From NCBI GenBank assembly GCA_043800975.1, contig JAZDMK010000164.1, forward strand, positions 1 to 21,123: a stretch of DNA of 21,123 nucleotides, given 5' to 3'. Under the pieces are notes generated by a model. It had not been told where the DNA came from, did not search any database, and worked only from the letters and a program-made list of their open reading frames with translations. This DNA is from JAZDMK01 sp043800975. GTDB taxonomy: Bacteria; Bacteroidota; Bacteroidia; Bacteroidales; JAHJDW01. The translations under genes and the position numbers were made by a program. Below are positions 7,284 to 14,409 of the stretch, one piece after another (the first letter of the stretch is position 1; every line of letters begins with the position of its first letter).

Positions 7284-8486
7284 ATGGCAAAAAAAACTAT
7301 TGTAGCGATGCCCGGCGACGGAATCGGTAAAACTGTGCTGGAAGAAGCGATCCGCGTATTGGATGCTGCTGGCTTCGAAGCGAATTATGTCAATGGCGAC
7401 ATTGGCTGGGAATTCTGGTGTAAGGAAGGAAATCCGCTTCCTGACCGTACAATTAAATTACTGGAGGAACACAAAGTTGGACTATTTGGTGCCATCACTT
7501 CCAAACCCAAAGACAAGGCTACAGCTGAACTGGCTCCTGAACTTCAGGGAAAAGGCTATAATTATTACAGCCCGATTGTAACCATGCGTCAGAAATTTGG
7601 TCTCGACATTTGCATGCGTCCATGCATTACGTTTAAAGGGAACCCTTTGAATTTTGTACGACGTGCAGCAAACGGTGGTGTTGATGAACCTATTGTTGAC
7701 ACTATGGTTTTCCGTCAGAATACGGAAGGTTTGTATGGCGGTGTTGAATGGACCTGCCCTCCTGATAATGTGTATGACGCGTTAATGTCGCACCCTCGTT
7801 TTAAACCGAATTTCGAATGGTGCCCACGCGAAGAGCTGGCTGTTTCCACTCGTATTACCACAAAAAAATTCTGCACACGTATCATTAAAGCTGCTTTTGA
7901 ATATGCCAAGAAACGTGGTTTCGATAAGGTAACGGTATGTGAAAAACCCAATGTAATTCGTGAAACATCAGGAATGATGCTGAAGATCGCACAGGATATG
8001 AGCAAGAATGAATATCCTAACATTTGGGTAGAAGATGTAAATATCGATGCGATGATGATGTGGCTGACAAAGAATCCTGAAAATTATCATGTGATCGTTT
8101 CTGAAAATATGTTCGGTGATATCGTATCGGATGCATTTGCAGGACTGATTGGTGGTCTTGGCTTTGCTACTTCGGCGCAGTATAACCCTGATTCAGGCGT
8201 TGCAGTGTTTGAACCCACGCATGGCTCAGCACCTAAGTATGCAGATTATCCTGTATCCATTGTGAATCCTCTTGCGATGGTTTTATCTGCCTGCATGATG
8301 CTCGAGCATTTAGGCGAAAATGAAATTGCACAGCGTATTTATAAAGCCGTAGCAGAACTGATTGAAGAGGGAAAAGTTCGTACCTACGACATGATGAAGA
8401 TGAGCGGTAAACCTGAAGTTGTCAATCAGGGAGCTGCCAGCACAAAGCAAATGGCTGATGCATTGATTGCAAAACTGAAAAAATAA
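7284..8486 (+). CDS. icd: NADP-type isocitrate dehydrogenase
   Basis: This 400-residue enzyme of the isocitrate/isopropylmalate dehydrogenase family oxidatively decarboxylates isocitrate to 2-oxoglutarate in the TCA cycle. Aligned by spacing to E. coli Icd, the catalytic set is complete: S96, R102, R112, R144, Y151, K221, N223, D255, D279 and D283. The coenzyme pocket has K318-Y319 (E. coli K344-Y345) and Y368/K372 (E. coli Y391/R395), the pattern of NADP rather than NAD users. Two differences stand out: E. coli N115 is replaced by I98, and the region before S96 is a longer, Lys-rich loop (about 71-95) instead of the short glycine-rich TTPVGGG loop. An isopropylmalate or homoisocitrate dehydrogenase is the alternative, but the KY pair and length favour isocitrate. 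It has its own promoter and terminator and is monocistronic. Confidence 0.82.
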   Translation: MAKKTIVAMPGDGIGKTVLEEAIRVLDAAGFEANYVNGDIGWEFWCKEGNPLPDRTIKLLEEHKVGLFGAITSKPKDKATAELAPELQGKGYNYYSPIVTMRQKFGLDICMRPCITFKGNPLNFVRRAANGGVDEPIVDTMVFRQNTEGLYGGVEWTCPPDNVYDALMSHPRFKPNFEWCPREELAVSTRITTKKFCTRIIKAAFEYAKKRGFDKVTVCEKPNVIRETSGMMLKIAQDMSKNEYPNIWVEDVNIDAMMMWLTKNPENYHVIVSENMFGDIVSDAFAGLIGGLGFATSAQYNPDSGVAVFEPTHGSAPKYADYPVSIVNPLAMVLSACMMLEHLGENEIAQRIYKAVAELIEEGKVRTYDMMKMSGKPEVVNQGAASTKQMADALIAKLKK

Positions 8487-8504
8487 TTGATTTATTTTTC
8501 AATG

Positions 8505-8534
8505 AAAAAGGCGGAGATTCTCCGCCTTTTTTTT
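8505..8534. terminator. Bidirectional terminator between icd and the 8551-8973 gene
   Basis: GGCGGAG (8510-8516), loop ATT, CTCCGCC (8520-8526) form a perfect 7-bp stem flanked by five A on the left and eight T on the right. It can terminate transcription from both convergent genes. Confidence 0.93.
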
Positions 8535-8550
8535 GTGTTCTTATTTTCTT

Positions 8551-8973
8551 CTACTTCAATCCGACAACTGTAACAACTGCTTTCTGTTGAGATTTGTTCT
8601 TAGTGTCGTACCAGAAACTAATGTGCGTAATAATGCGTTCGTTGCCCACCAGGTCGATAACCCGGCTTTCGCTGCCCGGGGTGAAGTTATTCTTTAGTTC
8701 AACTTCCTGTTTGGTTCCGTTTTTATAATGTATAACGCAACGATGCATGTTCAGGGCCGCTTTGGTTACTTTTATTTTGATGGCTTTGAAATCGCCGAGT
8801 CCTGCACCAACGGGAATCTCATCATGGTCAACTGCGTAATTGACCACCCTCTTTCCAAGTAGTACCCATTTTGTGCCTTTGCCGGGGCTCTTGCCCGGGT
8901 TCTGTGCCAATGATGTTCCAACTGCAAGGATCAGAATCATAGCAGTCATTGTAATTTTGTGAATTGTTTTCAT
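8551..8973 (-). CDS. Small exported beta-rich protein of unknown function
   Basis: A 140-residue protein with a signal peptide (about 1-23, ending SLAQ). The mature part looks all-beta: WVLLGKRVVNY (36-46), then DHDEIPVG, DFKAIKIKV, a CVIHYKNGTKQEVEL hairpin, PGSESRVIDLVGNERII and a closing AVVTVVGL strand. This run of W-x-x-L-G, D-x-D-x-I, Y-x-N-G and R-x-I-D-L resembles small secreted domains of the DUF2541 kind, but I cannot confirm the family. It lies 22 bases downstream of the BNR/T9SS gene and is probably the last gene of that transcript. No catalytic residues stand out; a role as surface or periplasmic binding domain is only a guess. Confidence 0.72.
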   Translation of the reverse strand: MKTIHKITMTAMILILAVGTSLAQNPGKSPGKGTKWVLLGKRVVNYAVDHDEIPVGAGLGDFKAIKIKVTKAALNMHRCVIHYKNGTKQEVELKNNFTPGSESRVIDLVGNERIITHISFWYDTKNKSQQKAVVTVVGLK

Positions 8974-8995
8974 ACGATAAAGTTTAGGTTGAGAA

Positions 8996-11524
8996 TTAAG
9001 GATTGTTTTTAATGATTCGTGTTGTGTAGTTTTCCTTGCCAGCCATTACTCGGGCACTGTAAATACCCGCTGGCAATATGCGTATATCGAAACTGAAGTT
9101 TTGATGCGTAAAATCGGTGGTGTGCACTTTCTTTCCCATCATATCATAGATTTCAAGCGTGCCTTTATTTGCAGTATAAGGGAGCTTCACTTGAAATTCT
9201 CCGTTGCCGGGATTAGGGAAAATATTCAGTTCGTTTTTTTCTGAAATATGAGAATTGATTCCAACGGGTTCGTGAAGCGGGCTTATCCAAACGCCACGTC
9301 CATAGGTGCCTGCAACAATTTTGCTTTCAGCATAATTTATGTCAAGGTCAAATACAACTACGTTGGGAAGGCCGTTGCTGAACCACTGCCAGTCGGTGAG
9401 TGTGCTGTCTTTATAATAAATTCCAACGTCGGTTCCGATGTATAAACCTTCAGGACTGCCTTCTTCATAAACAATACAGTTGACAGGAAGGTTGGGAAGT
9501 GTTCCGGAAACATTTGCCCATGTTAAACCTCCGTTGCGTGTCGCAAATACTTTATTCCCATTGCTGAAACTGTTGTAGGTAATCCATAATACGTCGGGAT
9601 TGTCGGGGTGAACAACAATTCGTGTAATAGGAACTGAGTAATAAGGTAGGGTTGCAGATATGGGATTCCATGTTGTACCCGCATCCGCTGTACGATAAAT
9701 AATATTGTCATATGAAATGAAAATATTCTCAGGATGCGCTTTACAAACACTGATACTTTGAATGAAAGCAGTAGTAGCAAAATTTGAAATTTGTGACCAG
9801 GTTGTTCCATGATCTGTAGACTTCCAAAGGTTGTGATAACCTGCATAAATCGTAGCCTGATCCGTTGGGTCAAGGATAAATGGAGTTACCCAATCACCAT
9901 CTTCAGTAATGGGGGATGAAATGTTGGTGAAGTTGTTTCCAGCGTCAGTAGAGCGAAACAGATCTCCATAGTACAACGATCCGTAAACATAATTGCTGTT
10001 CGTCTGATTAATCTGGCAATCCATTCCATCGCCGCCAATCACGCGCGACCAGGTGTTGTTGTATAGGTTTGTTCCATTGTCCTGCCAGCCTGAAATGATA
10101 TGTGTAGTAGTGGAAGAAGAAACACCCAGACGATAAATCTGACCGATGGAAAGTCCGTTGCTCAGGTCATTCCATGCAGTGCCACTGTTTGTGGTTTTAA
10201 ATAATCCACCATCGGTTGCTGCAAATAATGTTGAACCACTTCCCGGAACAAAACTTAAATCATGAACATCGGCATGCACGTATGGCTTGCCACCGCCACC
10301 GTACCAGTGGGCATTCAATTCCCAGTTAACGCCACCGTCTGCCGATTTCCAGATATTCACGCCGCCAACATAAACCTGATTGGCATCGCTGTGTGAAACG
10401 GCCAGTGCAAGGTCGTACCAGGCCTGCCCGCCATTATCTCCACCGTTGATATCCCAGCCCAGCAAGTTAGGCGAATTCGATTGCTGCGAAAAAGTATTCG
10501 CATTATCTTCAGAACGGTAAAGGCCAAAAAATCCATTGTCACCGCCGCCTGCCAGGATATATAAATAGGATGAATTTGCTTCTGTTACTGCAATAGCCAA
10601 TCTGCTGATATTCGAAGGCAGAGAAAAATTTGTGAGATTTGAAAATGTAGTTCCGTTGTTTGATGAACGGTAAAGCGTGGTGCCACATGCATACACAATA
10701 GCCGGATTGCCGGGTTTGAATTCCATGTCTTTGAAGTTGCCTGATCTGGCAATGTTCCATGTAGTGCCACCATCGGTTGTTTTCCAGATTCCATTGCTGG
10801 TTGCGGCAAGTACAATATTTTCGTCGGTGGGATGAACCAGAATGCGACTGATTCTCCGCGAAAAATTCATTGCCCAGTTGAGTCCGGTAGTGTTCCAGGT
10901 GATGCCACCATCAGTAGATTTAAGCACTCCAATGGAGTATGTGTCTCCTGCATCACCATCACTAGTTCCAAGATACATCACGGAAGGATTCGTTGGTGCG
11001 ATTGCGATATCACTTACGCCGATTACGGGAAGTAAATCAGTATTACAATTCCAGGTGTTTCCACCATCGTTGGAAATCCAGAGCCCGCCTGCGGGAGCGC
11101 CTGCATATAGTTTTAAAGGATCGGTGGGATGAAAGCGAATGCAGTTGAGACGGCCTGCGCCACCGCCACCGGGAGGAACCGTGAAAGGGCCGATGGATGT
11201 CCAGCTTCCGGAAGAATTGGATTTCATTCCTGAATGAGATAGTTTGTATTTTTCGAACTCCTGCCAGGCAATTGCGGGGTTTGCAAAAATCCCGTTCGAA
11301 TCAACACGGCCACGCATGAAATATTCCCATCTGCGAAAAGGTTTCCATCCTTTGCTTCGTTCGTAAGCGCGAGCGTTCCAGTAATCATTAAAACTTTTAA
11401 CTGTAGTTTGAAAATGAACGGCAGGATCCTGTTTCTGTTTCACCCATTCCTGCGCCTGCAGATTTTGTAACAAAAAAAATCCTGCTATCAGCAGGGTGAT
11501 GCATATAATTGAAAAACGTTTCAT
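8996..11524 (-). CDS. Secreted BNR/sortilin-like multi-repeat protein with T9SS sorting domain
   Basis: An 842-residue protein with a signal peptide (about 1-24, ending LQAQ). An N-terminal segment with KGWKPFRRWEYFMRGRV (about 58-74) resembles the conserved start of many Bacteroidota BNR proteins. Residues about 105-750 carry eleven Asp-box-like motifs of the S-x-D-G-G-x-T-W type, at about 151, 203, 249, 287, 337, 394, 444, 525, 569, 612 and 662, some degenerate (for example NNGTTF). This suggests one or two large beta-propellers of the sortilin/VPS10 kind. The C-terminus (about 765-842) is a T9SS sorting domain (NIFPNPGNGEF, LEIYDMMGKKV, LPAGIYSARV), so the protein is expected outside the cell. 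Asp boxes also occur in sialidases, but no sialidase arginine triad or RIP motif is evident. The start overlaps the upstream gene's stop (ATGA at 11521-11524). Confidence 0.88.
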   Translation of the reverse strand: MKRFSIICITLLIAGFFLLQNLQAQEWVKQKQDPAVHFQTTVKSFNDYWNARAYERSKGWKPFRRWEYFMRGRVDSNGIFANPAIAWQEFEKYKLSHSGMKSNSSGSWTSIGPFTVPPGGGGAGRLNCIRFHPTDPLKLYAGAPAGGLWISNDGGNTWNCNTDLLPVIGVSDIAIAPTNPSVMYLGTSDGDAGDTYSIGVLKSTDGGITWNTTGLNWAMNFSRRISRILVHPTDENIVLAATSNGIWKTTDGGTTWNIARSGNFKDMEFKPGNPAIVYACGTTLYRSSNNGTTFSNLTNFSLPSNISRLAIAVTEANSSYLYILAGGGDNGFFGLYRSEDNANTFSQQSNSPNLLGWDINGGDNGGQAWYDLALAVSHSDANQVYVGGVNIWKSADGGVNWELNAHWYGGGGKPYVHADVHDLSFVPGSGSTLFAATDGGLFKTTNSGTAWNDLSNGLSIGQIYRLGVSSSTTTHIISGWQDNGTNLYNNTWSRVIGGDGMDCQINQTNSNYVYGSLYYGDLFRSTDAGNNFTNISSPITEDGDWVTPFILDPTDQATIYAGYHNLWKSTDHGTTWSQISNFATTAFIQSISVCKAHPENIFISYDNIIYRTADAGTTWNPISATLPYYSVPITRIVVHPDNPDVLWITYNSFSNGNKVFATRNGGLTWANVSGTLPNLPVNCIVYEEGSPEGLYIGTDVGIYYKDSTLTDWQWFSNGLPNVVVFDLDINYAESKIVAGTYGRGVWISPLHEPVGINSHISEKNELNIFPNPGNGEFQVKLPYTANKGTLEIYDMMGKKVHTTDFTHQNFSFDIRILPAGIYSARVMAGKENYTTRIIKNNP

Positions 11525-11841
11525 AAACGGCTCATGTTTTTGTGATTCTTAACCCATCGGCCAGGAATCCATTTCCAGCCGTTATTCGATTTTTCCCAGT
11601 ATCCTTCAAACCAGTGGTGTCCTTTCTTTTTTCGAATCCAGTTGCCATCAATCCATATGTACTGATTTGTTTTCTTACTCCATTTCCACCTTCCATCGGT
11701 CCATACATATTTTGAACCCGGAGAAACAGGTTTGGAGACTATCACTTTGGGAGCTGCCTGTTTTATTTTAAATGTAGATTGCGCACCAACCACTGATGAT
11801 AACATCAGAAAAATTGAGAAGATGAAAATGCGCAGTATCAT
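11521..11841 (-). CDS. Small exported WxxGxW-type repeat protein
   Basis: A 106-residue protein with a signal peptide (about 1-20, ending VVGAQ) and a Trp-rich body. Four related units follow one another from about residue 45: YVWTDGRW, YIWIDGNW, HWFEGYW and WKWIPGRW. This is the repeat pattern of the YXWGXW/WxxGxW family of small secreted proteins, whose function is not established. The protein is strongly basic. Its stop codon overlaps the start of the BNR/T9SS gene by 4 bases, so it is translationally coupled to it and is the first gene of the 11841-8551 cluster. Confidence 0.75.
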   Translation of the reverse strand: MILRIFIFSIFLMLSSVVGAQSTFKIKQAAPKVIVSKPVSPGSKYVWTDGRWKWSKKTNQYIWIDGNWIRKKKGHHWFEGYWEKSNNGWKWIPGRWVKNHKNMSRL

Positions 11842-11932
11842 GTATTTTTTTAAAAGTTTAAATTGTATTCTGAAATGAACAAGAGCAAGACAAAAAAATG
11901 TTCTGAAAGGTTGTCACGTTGACGAAGAACTT

Positions 11933-11940
11933 CAAATATA
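11933..11940 (-). promoter_or_regulatory. Putative -7 element of the 11841-8551 cluster
   Basis: TATATTTG on the minus strand (plus-strand CAAATATA) matches TAnnTTTG about 90 bases upstream of the ATG at 11841, implying a leader of about 85 bases. No -33 TTG is seen at the normal spacing. The rest of the 146-base gap is AT-rich, without a clear hairpin. Confidence 0.4.
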
Positions 11941-11987
11941 TAGCTTTTTGAATGTATTTGAAAATTTCGAGCTGTTTTTTTAAAACA

Positions 11988-12398
11988 TTATTTGCTTTTT
12001 ATTAACTGAAGTTTTTCTTCAAGCTTCTTTTTACCTTCTGAAGATGAAGAAAGAATGAATGTTTGCTCGCGATTGCAGCGGGAAATTGAGACCGCGCCTG
12101 ATCCCATCACCCGGTCTGATATATGCTGCGTCTTATCTTCTTTAAGCGAAATCATAAGGTTGCAAACCTCATTGTACTCAGTCTGGCTTATTGTTTTTTG
12201 TACAGGTGAACCTCCACTGTATGTGCCGCTGGAACTTTCGCGGGGAGTAACCGGAATGTAATTAAAGATGCATTCAGCGCCTTTTATAACAAGGGTATAG
12301 GTGTTGTTGCTCCCGTCGGAATAGCTGCATGAGTTGATTTTCTTTGAACAAGCAGAAAAAATGAAAAGGGTAAAAACGATAATGGGTATTGATTTCAT
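11988..12398 (-). CDS. Small lipoprotein of unknown function
   Basis: A 136-residue protein starting with a short hydrophobic signal and a lipobox-like FSAC, with the lipidation cysteine at C17 followed by SKK. The mature part has two further cysteines (C24 and C43), a Ser/Gly-rich stretch (about 55-66) and a mixed C-terminal region ending in a Lys-rich helix. It is expected to be anchored in the outer or inner membrane facing the periplasm. I do not recognise the family. It begins 14 bases after the rlmB stop and is probably the last gene of the rmuC transcript. Confidence 0.7.
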   Translation of the reverse strand: MKSIPIIVFTLFIFSACSKKINSCSYSDGSNNTYTLVIKGAECIFNYIPVTPRESSSGTYSGGSPVQKTISQTEYNEVCNLMISLKEDKTQHISDRVMGSGAVSISRCNREQTFILSSSSEGKKKLEEKLQLIKSK

Positions 12399-12412
12399 AG
12401 CTTTTTTTTAAA

Positions 12413-13162
12413 TTATTTTTGTGGAAACTGATCGCGCTGTCTTAATACTTCAAATAGTAATATTCCCGCAGCAACGGAAACATTAAGCGATGCAGTTGCA
12501 CCTTTCATAGGAATGGATATCTGACTATCGGTTTTATCAAGACATTCTTTAGAAACGCCGGTATCTTCGGCACCCAGAATGATAGCAAGCGGAACGTTGA
12601 AATCACTTTTGTAATAAGGGATTTTTGATTTTTCGGATGCAGCGGTGATATGAATTCCAGATTGTTTCAAAAATTCAAGTGTTGCAGGAAGATTGAAAGT
12701 GCGGCAAACAGGAAGATTCATCAGCGCACCGGCAGAAGTTTTTACAGCATCAGCAGAAACACGTGCTGAACCCAATGCAGGAATAATCAGTGCATCGGCA
12801 CCGGCACATTCTGCGGAACGGGCAACAGCACCCAGATTGCGCACATCGGTAACGCCATCCAGAATAATGAGCAAAGGCGTTTTTCCATTTTCAAACAAAA
12901 AAGGAACGATGGATTCGATTTCCTGATAAGCGATGGGAGATATGAATGCCAGAACGCCCTGATGGTTTCCACGGATGAGACCGTTGATTTTTTCAAGCGG
13001 AACAAACGAACAGGGAACATTTTTTTCGCGGGCCAGCTTATGCAGCTCAACAAATGCTTGCCCCTGCGAGCCTTTGCGCAAAAGTATTTTATCAACCTGC
13101 TTGTCGCTGTTCAGGGCTTCCATCACGGATTGAAATCCATAAATCATTTCATTGTTTTTCAT
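12413..13162 (-). CDS. rlmB: 23S rRNA (guanosine-2'-O-)-methyltransferase RlmB (SpoU/TrmH family)
   Basis: A 249-residue SPOUT methyltransferase that uses S-adenosylmethionine to methylate a ribose 2'-O, in E. coli G2251 of 23S rRNA. The N-terminal substrate-binding domain (about 5-80, with YGFQSVMEAL and the NHQGVLAF end) precedes the knotted catalytic domain. SpoU motif 1 is at about 102-117 (DGVTDVRNLGAVARSA, N109 and R115), motif 2 at 195-203 (ILGAEDTGV, E199) and motif 3 at about 216-229 (SIPMKGATASLNVS). The ATG at 13162 is chosen over an in-frame GTG at 13174 because GGAGG sits 5 bases before it. The start shares its A with the TAA stop of the GWxTD gene (TAATG), so translation is coupled. 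A tRNA-specific TrmH-type target cannot be excluded, but RlmB is the usual call for this domain layout. Confidence 0.9.
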   Translation of the reverse strand: MKNNEMIYGFQSVMEALNSDKQVDKILLRKGSQGQAFVELHKLAREKNVPCSFVPLEKINGLIRGNHQGVLAFISPIAYQEIESIVPFLFENGKTPLLIILDGVTDVRNLGAVARSAECAGADALIIPALGSARVSADAVKTSAGALMNLPVCRTFNLPATLEFLKQSGIHITAASEKSKIPYYKSDFNVPLAIILGAEDTGVSKECLDKTDSQISIPMKGATASLNVSVAAGILLFEVLRQRDQFPQK

Positions 13163-14406
13163 TATCGCCTCCACATTTCAACTGAATTATACCAGTTGTA
13201 TTTATAAATCGGATTTCTTGAAAGTATGTATTCGTTTTCGCTGAATGCACTGTTACTTCTGACAAAAACAAAGCTCATCGATTGGGCATTGTTTTCTTCA
13301 CCATAGATCCAGTTTTCTGAATCGGGCGATTTGTATAAAATATTGGGCGGTCCAAACACAAGATAAATCATACCGCGATCCGATTTCCAGCCTTCGGTAT
13401 GATTTGTAAAAAATTCGTTGCAGCTTTGAACACGAGAGTAATAATTGCGGATCATTGTTTTTGCTCGGTTGAGATTTCCGGCGCAGTCGATCCAGAAGTT
13501 ATCCACGGCGGCTTTCTTGTTCAGTTGTAAATCCATTTTCTCGTACTCCTGCTTGGTAGTGAGATAACGAAGCGGAGGGAGCATGTTTTCGGGTTTTACA
13601 ATTTCAGGATAACCGGGATAAAAGACAGGAATGTTAAGGCAGTTTGCAACCGATGTATCAGCGTGTATCTGATAAATTCCTTTTTTATTTAAAGTAAGTG
13701 AAAATGAGCCGTCGTTGTCAGAGCCCGCCCAGAAGGAAGAATCGGGAGAAGGAACCGTTGCTTTTTCAATAAAAGAAGAGAAGGGTGGCGTTGCAATTGG
13801 AAATTCGTCTTTAAAATAGTTTACCAGAAAAAGTTTTGAAACAGGTTTGCAGTATTGAACAGAAAGTTTATCTCCCTGATTATAATATTTTGTAAAACTT
13901 AATTCATTGTTCAGCTTTATTTGATAATCCTGCGATCCACCGGCTAATTTGCGGTAGACGAAAAGATATGTTTTTGAAAACTGATTGCGGTTTAAATCAT
14001 TCACCCGAACTTCCAGTAAATAATCACTTCCCAGATGTGCCCGTATCTCTCCGCTTCCTTTGATCCATTGCGATGTGTCTTTCGCATTTAATGAAAAATA
14101 ACGTGTAGCACTATCATGAATCATGCGTGTGTCGAGGGTTGAGAAGAGACGCATGCAAACGGAATAGTTTGAGAAGAAAGGTGAATCGGGATCAGCACGG
14201 GTGAAAAGCATTTCATTTGTAAGAAACCGGTACTGCACCTGTATGGTTGAATCATTGATTGAATAAGAAGTTGCCTGTGGATGAATTGTGTTGTCGGCTT
14301 TGTTATACAGATACGATAAGTTCTGCACGCCAATCTTTTCATTGGTTTTGCATCCTGCGAAAATCAGAACGGAAGAAATAAATATGAGTGCGATTGTACG
14401 AAACAT
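13162..14406 (-). CDS. GWxTD domain-containing lipoprotein
   Basis: A 414-residue protein with a lipoprotein signal (LIFAGC, C19) and a C-terminal GWxTD domain at about 290-410. The name-giving motif is present as GWKSDRG (339-345), with Ser in place of the usual Thr, followed by MIYLVFGPP and a final YNWYNSVEMWRR. The N-terminal part (about 25-270) looks like beta-sandwich modules. GWxTD proteins are widespread in Bacteroidota, and their molecular function is not established. The gene starts 3 bases after the rmuC stop and shares one base with rlmB (TAATG), placing an envelope lipoprotein between a nucleic-acid gene and an rRNA methylase. This looks like an operon of convenience rather than one pathway. 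Confidence 0.87.
   Translation of the reverse strand: MFRTIALIFISSVLIFAGCKTNEKIGVQNLSYLYNKADNTIHPQATSYSINDSTIQVQYRFLTNEMLFTRADPDSPFFSNYSVCMRLFSTLDTRMIHDSATRYFSLNAKDTSQWIKGSGEIRAHLGSDYLLEVRVNDLNRNQFSKTYLFVYRKLAGGSQDYQIKLNNELSFTKYYNQGDKLSVQYCKPVSKLFLVNYFKDEFPIATPPFSSFIEKATVPSPDSSFWAGSDNDGSFSLTLNKKGIYQIHADTSVANCLNIPVFYPGYPEIVKPENMLPPLRYLTTKQEYEKMDLQLNKKAAVDNFWIDCAGNLNRAKTMIRNYYSRVQSCNEFFTNHTEGWKSDRGMIYLVFGPPNILYKSPDSENWIYGEENNAQSMSFVFVRSNSAFSENEYILSRNPIYKYNWYNSVEMWRR
13168..13172 (-). promoter_or_regulatory. rlmB: Shine-Dalgarno site deciding the rlmB start
   Basis: GGAGG on the minus strand (CCTCC on plus), 5 bases before the ATG at 13162. A strong SD is uncommon in this window; it lies inside the end of the upstream gene and favours ATG 13162 over GTG 13174. 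Confidence 0.75.
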
Positions 14407-14409
14407 GCT

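Noticed and set aside
10842..11132. 96-codon plus-strand frame opposite the BNR protein
   Set aside because: Mirror of repeated Asp-box codons; no start signal and no domain.
8996..11524. Sialidase or glycoside hydrolase reading of the BNR protein
   Set aside because: Asp boxes alone are not diagnostic; the arginine triad and RIP motif of sialidases are not seen.
11965..11987. Terminator after the small lipoprotein gene
   Set aside because: Only an A/T-run inverted repeat (TGTTTT...AAAACA) is present; too weak to call.
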